From assembly GCF_026225065.1 (NCBI RefSeq), contig NZ_JAMFSB010000180.1, positions 1 through 45,384 on the forward strand: a stretch of 45,384 nt of DNA, written 5' to 3'. This document shows, piece after piece, positions 16,262 through 24,936 of the stretch; position 1 is the stretch's first letter, and each line of letters starts with the position of its first letter. The position numbers and the translations under genes were made by a program. The notes beneath the pieces are model-generated. The model was not told where the DNA came from and ran no database searches. It saw only the letters and a list, made by a program, of their open reading frames with translations. Source of the DNA: Paraburkholderia sp. (GTDB lineage: Bacteria; Pseudomonadota; Gammaproteobacteria; Burkholderiales; Burkholderiaceae).

Positions 16262-17143
16262 ATGTCCTCCTCGATCAAAGCAGTTCTCAAGCCCCATCTG
16301 CGAGACGTAGGCAGCCTGACCGTGCGTCGCGTGCTGCCGGCGCTGGCTGCGCGCCTGATCGGGCCGTTCATCTTCTTCGATCACATGGGCCCCGCCACGC
16401 TCGAACCCGGCGTCGGTCTCGACGTTCGTCCGCATCCGCATATCGGCCTCGCAACCGTCACGTATCTGTTCGAAGGCGCGATCATGCATCGCGACAGCAT
16501 CGGCTCGGAACAGAAAATCGTCCCTGGCGACGTCAACTGGATGACCGCCGGCCACGGCATCGTCCACTCGGAACGCACACCCGATGAGGACCGCGCGAGT
16601 GGCTTGGCCATGCACGGCATCCAGACCTGGGTCGCACTGCCGTTGGACCACGAAGATACCGAGCCGTCCTTCGAGCATCACGCCGCCGCCACGCTGCCGG
16701 AGATCGAACGCAATGGCGTCACGCTGCGCGTGATCGCAGGCACCGCGTTCGGCCAGACCGCTCCGGTCACGACCTTCTCCGGCACGCTTTACGTGGCCGC
16801 GCATTTCACGCCCGGCAGTGCGTTCGCGCTGGAACCGGAACACGAGGAACGCGGCGTCTATCTGGTGGAAGGCGATCTGGAGATCGACGGCACGCCGCTC
16901 GAAGTCGGCACGATGGCCGTGTTGGCGCTCGATGAAACGGTCACGCTCGCCAGCAGCAACGGCGCCACGGTGATGGTGCTCGGCGGCGACAAGCTGGACG
17001 GCGAGCGCTTCATCGAATGGAATTTCGTCGCCAGCTCGCGCGAGAAAATCGAGCAGGCGAAGCTCGCGTGGACGAATCAGGAAATGGGCCAGGTGCCCGG
17101 CGAAACGGAGTGGATTCCGCTGCCCGAGCGGAAAGCGCACTGA
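16262..17143 (+). CDS. Pirin family protein
   Basis: A 293-residue double-cupin (pirin) protein. The N-terminal cupin shows FFDHMGP, RPHPHIGLATVTYLFEG, GDVNWMTAGHGIVHSE and the metal-binding pattern HxH...H.E of the family; the C-terminal cupin contains the Pirin_C region (SGTLYVAAHFTPG, EERGVYLVEGDLEIDG). Bacterial pirins include quercetin dioxygenases and regulators of pyruvate metabolism; no specific role can be read here. The start MSSSIKAVLKP is chosen among three in-frame ATG codons because family resemblance begins there. Single gene, same strand as the thioredoxin gene 150 bp later. Confidence 0.9.
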   Translation: MSSSIKAVLKPHLRDVGSLTVRRVLPALAARLIGPFIFFDHMGPATLEPGVGLDVRPHPHIGLATVTYLFEGAIMHRDSIGSEQKIVPGDVNWMTAGHGIVHSERTPDEDRASGLAMHGIQTWVALPLDHEDTEPSFEHHAAATLPEIERNGVTLRVIAGTAFGQTAPVTTFSGTLYVAAHFTPGSAFALEPEHEERGVYLVEGDLEIDGTPLEVGTMAVLALDETVTLASSNGATVMVLGGDKLDGERFIEWNFVASSREKIEQAKLAWTNQEMGQVPGETEWIPLPERKAH

Positions 17144-17293
17144 CTGCCTCGGGCGGCATGGCGGTGTGGCTACGCGCTGGTATCTGCAGCGATATCCGAT
17201 GCCATCCCCCGCCGTGAACACAGCCCGCGCGCATTGAACCCGCCGCATTCGCCCCCATCTACCCGGACGAACCGTTATACCGACGAGGATGCA

Positions 17294-18142
17294 ATGGAAA
17301 CAAGTCTCGCTACTTTCGAAAAAGACGTAATCGCCGCCTCGACGCTCGCCCCCGTGCTGGTCGACTTCTGGGCGCCGTGGTGCGGGCCGTGCAAGACGCT
17401 CGGTCCGATGCTGGAAAAACTCGAAGCCGAGTACGCCGGCAAATGGCGCATGGTGAAAGTGAACGTCGACGAGAATCAGGAACTGGCTGCGCACTTTCAG
17501 GTGCGCAGCATTCCGCACGTGATGGCGTTTGCTGACGGCCAGCCCGTCGACCAGTTCATCGGCGTGCTGCCGGAAGGTCAGTTGCGCGAGTTTCTCGACA
17601 AGCTGGTGCCGCAGGGCGCCGACGCCGCACGCACCGAAGCGCACGCCGCCCTCGCCGAAGGCCATCGCGAAGACGCATACGACGCGCTCAAGGAAGCGCT
17701 CGCCTACGATCCGGGCTATGACGACGCCCGTCTCGATCTGATCGAATTGCTGCTGGAAGATAACCGTATCGACGAGGCGCGCAACGAGGTCGATCTGCTG
17801 TCGCCAAAAACCACCCAGGGTATCGATGCGCGCTTTAACGCAATCAAGACGCGCCTGGACGCGGTCGATGCCGCGGCCGACCTGCCGCCCACCGACGCGC
17901 TGGAAGCGCGGGTGGCCGCCGAGCCTGGTGATCTCGAAGCACGCTTCGACCTCGCTAGCGCGCTAATAGCGCGGCGCAACTATGCCAGCGCACTCGAGCA
18001 TCTGCTCGCTATCGTGCAGCGCGACCGCACGTTCCGCGACGATATCGGCCGCAAGACCATGCTATCGGTGTTCGATCTGGCCGCACACCAGCCGGAAATC
18101 GTCTCGCAATGGCGGCGCAAGCTAAGCGCAGCGTTGTTCTGA
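17294..18142 (+). CDS. CnoX/YbbN-like thioredoxin with TPR tail
   Basis: A 282-residue protein: a thioredoxin fold (1-110) with WAPWCGPCK (active site 29-33) and the cis-proline in SIPHV, then a tetratricopeptide-like helical region (about 120-280). This is the architecture of CnoX (YbbN), a holdase chaperone that hands clients to DnaK and GroEL. E. coli CnoX lacks the first cysteine of the CXXC pair, whereas this one has an intact CGPC and could be redox active. The ATG follows GAGGATGCA; an in-frame start at 17234 lacks a ribosome binding site. Convergent with tcdA. Confidence 0.9.
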   Translation: METSLATFEKDVIAASTLAPVLVDFWAPWCGPCKTLGPMLEKLEAEYAGKWRMVKVNVDENQELAAHFQVRSIPHVMAFADGQPVDQFIGVLPEGQLREFLDKLVPQGADAARTEAHAALAEGHREDAYDALKEALAYDPGYDDARLDLIELLLEDNRIDEARNEVDLLSPKTTQGIDARFNAIKTRLDAVDAAADLPPTDALEARVAAEPGDLEARFDLASALIARRNYASALEHLLAIVQRDRTFRDDIGRKTMLSVFDLAAHQPEIVSQWRRKLSAALF

Positions 18143-18182
18143 TCAGCGCAGGACGTTCAAGCCGCTCAAGCCGCGAGGCAAC

Positions 18183-19049
18183 CTAAGCCGCCGCCGCCCG
18201 CTGCCCTAATGCGCGCAGCACATGGGCCGCGGCGGCGAAACCAAAGCTCGCCGTCACGCAAACGCTCGAGCCAAACCCCGCGCAGTTCAGCCCGACCGGC
18301 CCGGCAAACCCTGGCGAGGTGGTGACGTGCTCGGCGACCTCGTCGATGTCGCAAACCGCCGCTTCCGGGTAAATCAGCGGCTCGTCCGAATACACCGCGC
18401 TCACCTTGAACTTCGCCTTCGGTCCGCGCGGGAACCCATGCTGCTTGCGTAATTGCGCCCGCACCTTCGAAAGCAGCGGATCCTGAATCGTCAGCGCCAG
18501 ATCGTCGATGCGGATGCGCGTCGGATCGAGCTGGCCACCCGCGCCGCCCACCGTGATCAGCGGCTGCCCCTGTTCGACACACCATGCGATCAACGCGGTC
18601 TTGGTGCGCACGCTGTCGATCGCATCGATCACGTAATCGAATCCGCCGCCCAGCACCGCCGCAAAGTTATCCGGCTCGATGAAGTCCTCGACGAGACGCA
18701 CGTCGCATAGCGGATTGATCTGCGCAATCCGCTCGGCCATGGCGTCGACCTTCGGTTTGCCATAGTTACCATCGAGCGCGTGAATCTGCCGGTTCGTGTT
18801 GCTCTCCGCCACGTTGTCCAGATCGATCAGCGTCAGCGAGCCAACCGCGCTACGCGCCAGCGCCTCGGCCACCCACGAGCCGACGCCGCCAATCCCGATC
18901 ACCGCGACGCTCGCACGCTCGAACGCCGCCAGCGCCGGCGCGCCGTAAAGCCGGGCGATACCGCCAAAACGCCGTGCATGGTCGGCGGCTTCAAAGCCGC
19001 CGGAGCTGGTAGTAAGATCGGAAGGCGCGGCAGTGCCAGGCGTGGACAT
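18183..19049 (-). CDS. tcdA: tRNA threonylcarbamoyladenosine dehydratase TcdA
   Basis: An E1-like (ThiF/MoeB) ATP-dependent enzyme of about 288 residues that cyclises t6A to ct6A in tRNA. Visible are RRFGGIARLYG, the nucleotide loop GIGGVGS (52-58), LIDLDNVAESNTNRQIHAL and IDAIDSVRTKTALI. Its C-terminus carries the family CAGFGSSVCVTASFGF. Other in-frame starts are 19076 and 19178; 19049 gives a length closest to E. coli TcdA (268). Divergent from pdxH. Its role in t6A chemistry is the same pathway as tsaE at 12.3 kb, though the genes are not linked as an operon. Confidence 0.92.
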   Translation of the reverse strand: MSTPGTAAPSDLTTSSGGFEAADHARRFGGIARLYGAPALAAFERASVAVIGIGGVGSWVAEALARSAVGSLTLIDLDNVAESNTNRQIHALDGNYGKPKVDAMAERIAQINPLCDVRLVEDFIEPDNFAAVLGGGFDYVIDAIDSVRTKTALIAWCVEQGQPLITVGGAGGQLDPTRIRIDDLALTIQDPLLSKVRAQLRKQHGFPRGPKAKFKVSAVYSDEPLIYPEAAVCDIDEVAEHVTTSPGFAGPVGLNCAGFGSSVCVTASFGFAAAAHVLRALGQRAAAA

Positions 19050-19272
19050 GGTCAGGGACTCGTCGAAAACGGACATCGGAGCGGACAAACAGCGGGGAAA
19101 CACAGAAGCGAATCGCTCGCATGTGCCAATCCGCCATTTTGCCTGATCGCGTAACCATGACGCTGCGGCCCTGCGCAAACCGTGGTTTTAGCGCATGTAC
19201 CGGTTGTCACGGCGCACGCAGAAAAATTGTTCCTTGGCTATACTGGATGAACTGTAGCGTTCGCATAAGAAC

Positions 19273-19914
19273 ATGACCTCACTCGCCGAACTTCGGAAAA
19301 ATTATTCGCTAGGTTCACTGGACGCCGGCGATGTCGACCGCAACCCGTTTCGGCAATTCGAAGCGTGGTTCGCACAGGCACTCGATGCCCAGTTGCCCGA
19401 ACCAAATACGATGACGCTCGCCACGGTCGATTCACGCGGCCGGCCCTCGGCCCGAATTGTGCTGATCAAGGGCGTCGATGAACGCGGCTTTGTGTTCTTC
19501 ACCAATTACGACAGCCGCAAAGGCCGCGAAATCGCGGACAATCCACACGCGAGCCTGCTGTTCTTCTGGATCGAACTGGAGCGCCAGGTGCGCATCGAGG
19601 GCAAGGTCGTGAAGACAAGTCCTACCGAAAGCGATCAGTACTTCCAATCGCGCCCGCTCGGTTCGCGGATTGGCGCATGGGCATCGGAACAGAGTCAGGT
19701 AATTGAAAGCCGCGCGGTGCTCGAAGTGCGCGAGAAAGAAATTAGCGCAAAGTACGGCGACCAGCCGCCGCGGCCGCCTCACTGGGGCGGTTACCGGCTG
19801 GTTCCGGATGCCATAGAATTCTGGCAGGGTAGGCCGTCGCGGCTGCACGACCGCCTGCTCTACGCACGTGCGGTACAAGACGGCGACTGGCAAATCGCCC
19901 GACTATCGCCCTGA
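19273..19914 (+). CDS. pdxH: Pyridoxamine 5'-phosphate oxidase
   Basis: A 213-residue FMN enzyme that oxidises pyridoxamine or pyridoxine phosphate to pyridoxal phosphate. Family motifs: [20 protein letters not shown] at the N-terminus, [40 protein letters not shown], and the C-terminal signature [14 protein letters not shown] with a terminal RLSP. The length is normal. The PLP made here would serve enzymes such as kynureninase in this window, but that is general metabolism. It is followed by cfa, 144 bp downstream on the same strand. Confidence 0.97.
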   Translation: MTSLAELRKNYSLGSLDAGDVDRNPFRQFEAWFAQALDAQLPEPNTMTLATVDSRGRPSARIVLIKGVDERGFVFFTNYDSRKGREIADNPHASLLFFWIELERQVRIEGKVVKTSPTESDQYFQSRPLGSRIGAWASEQSQVIESRAVLEVREKEISAKYGDQPPRPPHWGGYRLVPDAIEFWQGRPSRLHDRLLYARAVQDGDWQIARLSP

Positions 19915-20058
19915 ACCTATAACAACGCCGGCGCGCCTGCCTTGCAAGCTGCGCGTGCACCGGCAGGATCGCGCGGCCATTCGGCGTGGGAGTGACGCCA
20001 AGGCACGCAGCGACCTGAAAAGCTTTGCTTTGTATTTCATCGGACACGGAGAAATCAC

Positions 20059-21282
20059 ATGTTCTGGGAGAAGAAGCTGGCGCAGTGGGTTGAAGACGTA
20101 AAAACCAGGGCGAACCTGCCAGCACGCCTTGTTCTATGGGATGGCCAGCAACATGACTTCGGGCAGTTTGCCGCGCCCCAGGTCACGTTGCACGTGAAGA
20201 GCGCGACAGCGCTGCCCTACCTGCTCGAACCGAGCCTCGACAATCTGGGCGAGGCGTACGTGAAGGGCAAGATCGACATTGAAGGCAAGCTGTCGGACAT
20301 CATCAACATCGGCTACTCGCTGGCGCGCAACACGGTGACCAGTGCGAGCAAGCTGGCGCGGGTGCGACGCTACTTCAATCACTCGAAATCGTCGGACAAG
20401 AAAGCCATTCAGTACCACTACGATGTCTCGAACGAGTTCTACAGGCTGTGGCTCGACGAGAACATGGTGTACTCGTGTGCGTACTTCGAGGACGGTGATG
20501 AAGATCTCGCCACCGCGCAGATCAAGAAGATCGATCACATCCTTACCAAGATCCAGTTGCAGCCCGGTCAGCGTCTGCTCGACATCGGCTGCGGCTGGGG
20601 TGCGCTTGTGCTGCGCGCCGCCTCGAAGTTCGGGGCGAAGTGCGTGGGCGTGACGCTGTCGCAGAACCAGTTCGATCTGGCTACCGCGCGCGTGAAAGCC
20701 GCCGGGCTCGAAGACAGGATCGAGATCCGTCTGCAGGACTATCGTGACGTGGAAGGCCAGTTCGACCGCATCACGAGCGTGGGCATGTTCGAGCATGTCG
20801 GCCGCAAGAATCTGCCGGGCTACTTCCAGAAGATCCACGATCTGCTCGTCGACGACGGCGTCGCGATGAATCACGGCATCACGTCGAGCGATTCGGACAG
20901 CGGCGAAACGGCGCTCGGCGGCGGCGAGTTCATTGACCGCTACGTGTTTCCGGACGGCGAACTGCCGCACATCAGCCTCGCGCTCGAAGCGATGCAGCGC
21001 GGCGGGCTCGAAGCGGTTGACGTCGAAAGCCTGCGCCGTCACTATGCGCACACGCTCGATATCTGGGCGGAGAATTTCGAAACCCACGCGGAAGAAGCAC
21101 GCAAGCTCGTCGACGACGAAAAATTCCGCATCTGGCGTGTGTATCTGGCCGGCTGCGCATACGCGTTCGAGAACGACGACGTGTCGATCTACCAGGTGGT
21201 GTGCCGCAAGGCGGGCCGCAGCGCGAAGACCTTGCCGTGGTCGCGCCGGTATATGTACGCGAAGCAGGACAAACCGCTGTGA
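20059..21282 (+). CDS. cfa: Cyclopropane-fatty-acyl-phospholipid synthase
   Basis: A 407-residue SAM-dependent enzyme that methylenates cis double bonds in membrane phospholipids, usually in stationary phase or acid. The SAM loop LDIGCGWG is at 174-181, preceded by the family's YHYDVSNEFYRLWLDENMVYSCAYF. The later MNHGITS, EFIDRYVFPDGELPH and the near-C-terminal cysteine in LAGCAYAFE are also conserved. The ribosome binding site GGAGA precedes the ATG. Two competing hairpins lie directly after the stop codon. Confidence 0.96.
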   Translation: MFWEKKLAQWVEDVKTRANLPARLVLWDGQQHDFGQFAAPQVTLHVKSATALPYLLEPSLDNLGEAYVKGKIDIEGKLSDIINIGYSLARNTVTSASKLARVRRYFNHSKSSDKKAIQYHYDVSNEFYRLWLDENMVYSCAYFEDGDEDLATAQIKKIDHILTKIQLQPGQRLLDIGCGWGALVLRAASKFGAKCVGVTLSQNQFDLATARVKAAGLEDRIEIRLQDYRDVEGQFDRITSVGMFEHVGRKNLPGYFQKIHDLLVDDGVAMNHGITSSDSDSGETALGGGEFIDRYVFPDGELPHISLALEAMQRGGLEAVDVESLRRHYAHTLDIWAENFETHAEEARKLVDDEKFRIWRVYLAGCAYAFENDDVSIYQVVCRKAGRSAKTLPWSRRYMYAKQDKPL

Positions 21283-21283
21283 C

Positions 21284-21336
21284 GCGGTTGCGCCGGAGCA
21301 CAGCACCATCAGCCGCGCAACCGCTCCGGCGCAACC
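21284..21336 (+). repeat. Two mutually exclusive hairpins after cfa
   Basis: GGTTGCGCCGGAGC (21286-21299) is a perfect complement of GCTCCGGCGCAACC (21323-21336), 14 bp. Overlapping it, GCGGTTGCGC (21284-21293) is a perfect complement of GCGCAACCGC (21315-21324), 10 bp. Both cannot form at once. They begin 2 nt after the cfa stop, and no T-run follows, so this looks like a 3' mRNA-stabilising or switchable element rather than a plain terminator. Confidence 0.6.
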
Positions 21337-21362
21337 TCTGACAGTGAGAAGACCAGGAACCG

Positions 21363-22724
21363 ATGGACGAAGGCGGAGCAAGCGAAATCGCGTCGGTGAC
21401 GCAGGTGAAAGCGGAGACTGACGCGGGCAGTGAGAGCGCCGCCGCGCCGGACGTGGATGCCGGGCAACTGGATCTGTTTGGCATGCCGGTGGGCGCGCCC
21501 GCTTTTCCGCCCGCTTCTTCGCCGGCTGCTCCCCAAGCCGCACCGAGCAGCAATTCCAGCACGACCCGGCCGCGGCAAGCTCGCACCGCTTTGATCGCTT
21601 CGTTGTGGGAAGACGAAGCAGAAGCCGACGAGGCTGATGCCGAATCCGAGGCGAAAGCCGAACCCCACACAGACGACGCACCCTCATCCGGCGCCACCCC
21701 GAAAAAACGCCGCACGCGCGACGTGACAGCGGCCGAACCTTCTCCCGACGTCCTCGAAATCTCCGCCGCGCTCCCCCCGCAGATCCATCTCGGCACGTCC
21801 ACGTGGTCGTTTCCCGGCTGGAAAGGTATCGTCTACGGCGACGACTACAGCAACAGCAAACTCTCGCGCGACGGTCTGACCGCATATGGCCAGCACCCGC
21901 TGCTGCGCACGGTGAGCATCGACCGCTCGTTTTACGCGCCGCTCACCGTCACCGACTATCTGCGCTACGCGCAGCAGGTGCCGGCGCACTTCCGATTCAT
22001 CGTCAAGGCCCCCGCGCTCGTCACCGACGCCACCGTGCGCGCCGAGCGTGGCGAACCGGTCTCGCTCAATCCGTGCTTTCTGAACGCGCAACTGGCTATC
22101 GACGAGTTCGTGCGGCCCTGCCTGGACGGACTCGGTGCGAAGGCCGGCGCGCTTGTGTTCCAGTTCTCGCCGTTACCCGATCAGATGCTGGCGGACCCCG
22201 CTGGCTTCATCGAGCAGCTCGCCGGGTTTCTCTCGGCGTTGCCGGTTCTACCCGAAGGCACGCGCTACGCGGTCGAGATTCGCGACGCGTGCCTGCTAAC
22301 GCCGCGCTTCATCCGGACGCTGAAAGCGACCGGGGTGCGATATTGCGTGGGGATTCATGCGCGCATGCCCGACCCGCTGCGCCAGGCGGCCGCGCTTGCG
22401 CTGCTCGATGGCGAGCCGACCGGTCCGCTGATCGTGCGCTGGAGCCTGCACGGCGGCTTCAAATACGAGCAGGCGAAGGCGAAGTACGAGCCGTTCGACC
22501 GTCTGGTCGACGAGGATCCGGCCACCCGCACAGCACTGGCCGAACTGGCCGCCCGCTATGCGATCGCCGGGCAGCCGGTGCTGATCGCGGTGAACAACAA
22601 GGCGGAAGGGTCGGCGCCGCTGACCTGCGTGAAACTCGGGCGGGCGATTGTCGAGGCGTACTCACGATTGCTGGACGAAGCGGCAAGTCGCGAACCGACA
22701 CCGGCAGCCCTCCAGAGCATCTAA
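21363..22724 (+). CDS. DUF72 (YecE-family) domain protein with disordered N-terminus
   Basis: A 453-residue protein. Residues 1 to about 138 are low-complexity, rich in Ala, Pro, Ser and Glu/Asp, with no fold expected. From there a DUF72 TIM-barrel-like domain begins (IHLGTSTWSFPGWKGIVYG, then VSIDRSFYAPLTVTDYL and FRFIVKAPALVTD, later FQFSPL and RYAVEIRD). DUF72 proteins are widespread and without an established reaction. Usual YecE length is about 270-300, so the extension is unusual. ATG has only a weak upstream GAAGACCAGGA. It may be co-transcribed with cfa (80 bp gap). Confidence 0.85.
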   Translation: MDEGGASEIASVTQVKAETDAGSESAAAPDVDAGQLDLFGMPVGAPAFPPASSPAAPQAAPSSNSSTTRPRQARTALIASLWEDEAEADEADAESEAKAEPHTDDAPSSGATPKKRRTRDVTAAEPSPDVLEISAALPPQIHLGTSTWSFPGWKGIVYGDDYSNSKLSRDGLTAYGQHPLLRTVSIDRSFYAPLTVTDYLRYAQQVPAHFRFIVKAPALVTDATVRAERGEPVSLNPCFLNAQLAIDEFVRPCLDGLGAKAGALVFQFSPLPDQMLADPAGFIEQLAGFLSALPVLPEGTRYAVEIRDACLLTPRFIRTLKATGVRYCVGIHARMPDPLRQAAALALLDGEPTGPLIVRWSLHGGFKYEQAKAKYEPFDRLVDEDPATRTALAELAARYAIAGQPVLIAVNNKAEGSAPLTCVKLGRAIVEAYSRLLDEAASREPTPAALQSI

Positions 22725-22791
22725 CATCCAGGCTCAGCCAACACGCCCTCAACGCGGAGCGCGCCGGACCTCATCACAGATCACCCAGCAC

Positions 22792-23340
22792 TCAACTCGT
22801 CTTCACCCGATGCGCGAACTTCTGACGAAACTTCGCGACCTTCGGCGCCACGACGAACGAGCAATAGCCCTGATCCGGATGCTGGGCGAAATAGTTCTGA
22901 TGATAGGCTTCGGCCGGCCAGTAGTTGCCGTCGAGCGGCAGCACCTGAGTAACGATCTGCCCGTCGTAGATACCTTCCGCCACAATCTCGCGAATCGCCT
23001 GCAGGGCGGTTTCGCGTTGCGCTTCCGCATGCGTGAAGATCACCGAACGGTATTGCGTGCCGACGTCGTTGCCCTGCCGGTTAAGCTGGGTCGGATCGTG
23101 GATCGCGAAGAAAATATCGAGAATCTCGCGGTAGCTGATGCGTGCCGGATCGAACTCGACCTTCACGACTTCCGCGTGACCGGTGACGCCGTCACACACC
23201 TGCTCGTATGTCGGGCGCTCCGTCTGGCCGCCCGCGTAGCCGGACTCCACAGCATCGACGCCGTCGACGCCAAGAAAAACCGCTTCGAGGCACCAAAAAC
23301 ATCCACCGCCAAGGGTGGCGGTTTCGACTGTCTGACTCAT
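22792..23340 (-). CDS. msrA: Peptide-methionine (S)-S-oxide reductase MsrA
   Basis: A 182-residue enzyme that repairs methionine-S-sulfoxide in proteins. The active-site motif GCFWC is at 13-17 (catalytic C14), with YAGG, the HAEVVKVEFDP segment and a C-terminal GYCSF providing a recycling cysteine. Residue length is normal for the single-domain form. The start MSQTVETATLGGG is preceded by GAGGAG 10 nt upstream. Divergent from the flavin reductase gene. Confidence 0.97.
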   Translation of the reverse strand: MSQTVETATLGGGCFWCLEAVFLGVDGVDAVESGYAGGQTERPTYEQVCDGVTGHAEVVKVEFDPARISYREILDIFFAIHDPTQLNRQGNDVGTQYRSVIFTHAEAQRETALQAIREIVAEGIYDGQIVTQVLPLDGNYWPAEAYHQNYFAQHPDQGYCSFVVAPKVAKFRQKFAHRVKTS

Positions 23341-23684
23341 GTTGTCTGCTCCTCGTTGGTTGCTGCCCGCGGATAGGGCGGGCCACGCCACGCTGCCGCC
23401 CGTCTTCACGCCTGTCGTGACATGCTTCCGGCGAGTATTTACCGCTTACTCGCATGAAGCGGGCCACGCCTGCGGCGGCGCCTCATGGCAGCTATAGCGC
23501 TCGAAGGCAACTGGAAAGAATTGAGGTCGCCTGACGGCGACATCGGCCAAGGTTCGCGGCCAGTTCGCTCGCGATTCCGTTAAAATTGGGACAAATCGCC
23601 GATTTTCTACATGACTTTCGATTCAATTTATACCCTTCGCGCGCCATATGCTGCCGCCCGGCCGGCCCTGCGGATCTGCTTCCG
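23341..23684. other. Intergenic region msrA / flavin reductase
   Basis: This 344-bp divergent gap holds no gene I can support. It contains an inverted repeat GCGAGT (23431-23436) / ACTCGC (23448-23453) about 95 bp upstream of msrA. A plausible plus-strand promoter, TCTACA (23606-23611), 17 bp, TATACC (23629-23634), lies upstream of the flavin reductase. Confidence 0.4.
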
Positions 23685-24194
23685 ATGAAGCGCGCCAGTC
23701 CGCCCAATTTCGACCAGATCGCCTTTAAAAAGGCGCTGGGTCAGTTCGCCACCGGCGTTACCGTCATTACGACACGCGCGGCGTCGGGGCGGTTGATCGG
23801 CATCACGGCGAGCTCGTTTAATTCCGTGTCGCTAACGCCACCACTCGTGCTGTGGAGCCTCGCGACGCGTTCGGCGTCGATGCCGGCGTTCCAGACGAAC
23901 AGCCACTATGTCGTCAACGTGCTGGCCGCGTCGCAGCTCGATCTGTGCAAACGCTTTGCGACCGTGAAGGGCGACCGCTTCGAGGGCGTCTCGCACGCGG
24001 CGGGGGATTCCGGCATGCCGGTGCTCGATGGCGCGCTAGCGTGGTTTGAATGCCACAACCGCAGCCGCTACCAGGAAGGCGACCACGTGATTTTCGTTGG
24101 GGAAGTCGAGCGCTGTGGGATCCGCGAGGATGCCGAGGAGATCGCGCCGCTGGTGTTCCAGAACGGCGAATTCCACGGGCTAAAGCCGCTCTAG
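23685..24194 (+). CDS. Flavin reductase family protein
   Basis: A 169-residue protein of the FMN-binding split-barrel flavin reductase family (HpaC/ActVB-like): FKKALGQFATGVTVIT, GITASSFNSVSLTPPLVLWSL, HYVVNVLA, and C-terminal GDHVIFVGEVERC. Such proteins supply reduced FMN/FAD to monooxygenases or act as stand-alone NAD(P)H:flavin oxidoreductases. No partner monooxygenase is adjacent. The ATG at 23685 is chosen because family similarity begins there; a longer frame starting at 23586 has no resemblance. Convergent with kynR. Confidence 0.88.
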   Translation: MKRASPPNFDQIAFKKALGQFATGVTVITTRAASGRLIGITASSFNSVSLTPPLVLWSLATRSASMPAFQTNSHYVVNVLAASQLDLCKRFATVKGDRFEGVSHAAGDSGMPVLDGALAWFECHNRSRYQEGDHVIFVGEVERCGIREDAEEIAPLVFQNGEFHGLKPL

Positions 24195-24229
24195 GCGGCT
24201 CGTGCTCGTGCTGGGTCTGCCCGCGGATT

Positions 24230-24250
24230 CGGCCCGCGGGGTTTGGGCCG
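24230..24250. terminator. Possible terminator hairpin between flavin reductase and kynR
   Basis: CCCGCGG (24230-24236) and CCGCGGG (24244-24250) form a perfect 7-bp stem in the 95-bp gap between convergent genes. A second short stem AGCCGC/GCGGCT (24184-24200) spans the flavin reductase stop codon. There is no strong T-run. Confidence 0.3.
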
Positions 24251-24289
24251 CACGGCTTGGCCCACCCAAAATGCCTCCGGGCTTTCCGC

Positions 24290-24805
24290 TCAGTCGCCCG
24301 CAACCACGCTGGTTCTGGCCATCGCTCCCGGCACCAGTTCCACCGGCACGCCCGAATCCTCCTTGAGCGTCTGCAGAACGATGTTCGAGCGGATGTCCAT
24401 CACGCCGGGCGCCTTGTACAGCCGCTGCAGCACGAAATCCGAATAGTGCTTGAGGTTGTGCGCGAGCACCCGCAGCAGGTAATGGGTCTCGCCCGTCACG
24501 ACGAACGCCCCCACCACCTCCGGCCAGTCCCGTAACGCCTCGGCGAAGCGCTCGTGCCAGTTTTGCTGGTCGTTGCGCATCGATACCTGCACGAACGCCT
24601 CCAGTTCGAAGCCCAGCACCTCGCGGTTCAGGCACGCCCGGTAACGTTCGATCACTCCCTGCTCTTCCAGCAAGCGCAACCTCCGCAGACACGCTGAGGG
24701 CGAGAGCGAGATCCGCTCCGCCAGGTCGAGATTGCTGATCCTTCCCTCTTGCTGAAGCACCGTCAAGATACGGCAATCGGTGGCGTCGAGCGAGATCGCG
24801 TTCAT
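24290..24805 (-). CDS. kynR: Lrp/AsnC-family regulator of kynurenine genes
   Basis: A 171-residue Lrp-type regulator. The N-terminal winged helix-turn-helix covers [20 protein letters not shown] to about residue 60 ([17 protein letters not shown]), and the C-terminal RAM/AsnC ligand domain contains [17 protein letters not shown]. Divergent from kynBUA, it corresponds in position and type to KynR, which responds to kynurenine in pseudomonads and Burkholderia. The ribosome binding site GGGAGA lies in one arm of a perfect inverted repeat (24810-24854). Confidence 0.9.
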   Translation of the reverse strand: MNAISLDATDCRILTVLQQEGRISNLDLAERISLSPSACLRRLRLLEEQGVIERYRACLNREVLGFELEAFVQVSMRNDQQNWHERFAEALRDWPEVVGAFVVTGETHYLLRVLAHNLKHYSDFVLQRLYKAPGVMDIRSNIVLQTLKEDSGVPVELVPGAMARTSVVAGD

Positions 24806-24809
24806 ATTC

Positions 24810-24854
24810 GGTCTCCCTTTCCTGTTTGCATCAAATTATGTTCCAAGGGAGACC
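24810..24854. promoter_or_regulatory. kynR-kynB intergenic inverted repeat
   Basis: GGTCTCCCTT (24810-24819) and AAGGGAGACC (24845-24854) are perfect complements separated by 25 bp. Read as kynR mRNA the stem can extend by one G-U and two A-U pairs and would bury the kynR Shine-Dalgarno. As DNA it is a candidate KynR operator. Which applies cannot be decided from sequence. Confidence 0.6.
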
Positions 24855-24936
24855 AAAAAACGAGATTTTTTCGCAAGCACATTTCACCACGCCCCGCCTA
24901 TCATTCGAGACATACACAGTAAGACGCATCGGAGAC

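Noticed and set aside
16247..17665. 472-residue minus-strand open frame
   Set aside because: Opposite the pirin and thioredoxin genes, which have complete motifs; typical GC-rich shadow.
19200..19272. TATACT near 19240 as a pdxH promoter
   Set aside because: A -10-like box is there, but no acceptable -35 or extended -10 was found, so I did not list it.
20134..21885. 583-residue open frame on the minus strand
   Set aside because: It is antisense to cfa and the DUF72 gene, both with clear motifs; the composition is Arg/Ala/His-rich as expected for a GC-rich shadow frame, and it has no ribosome binding site or family resemblance.
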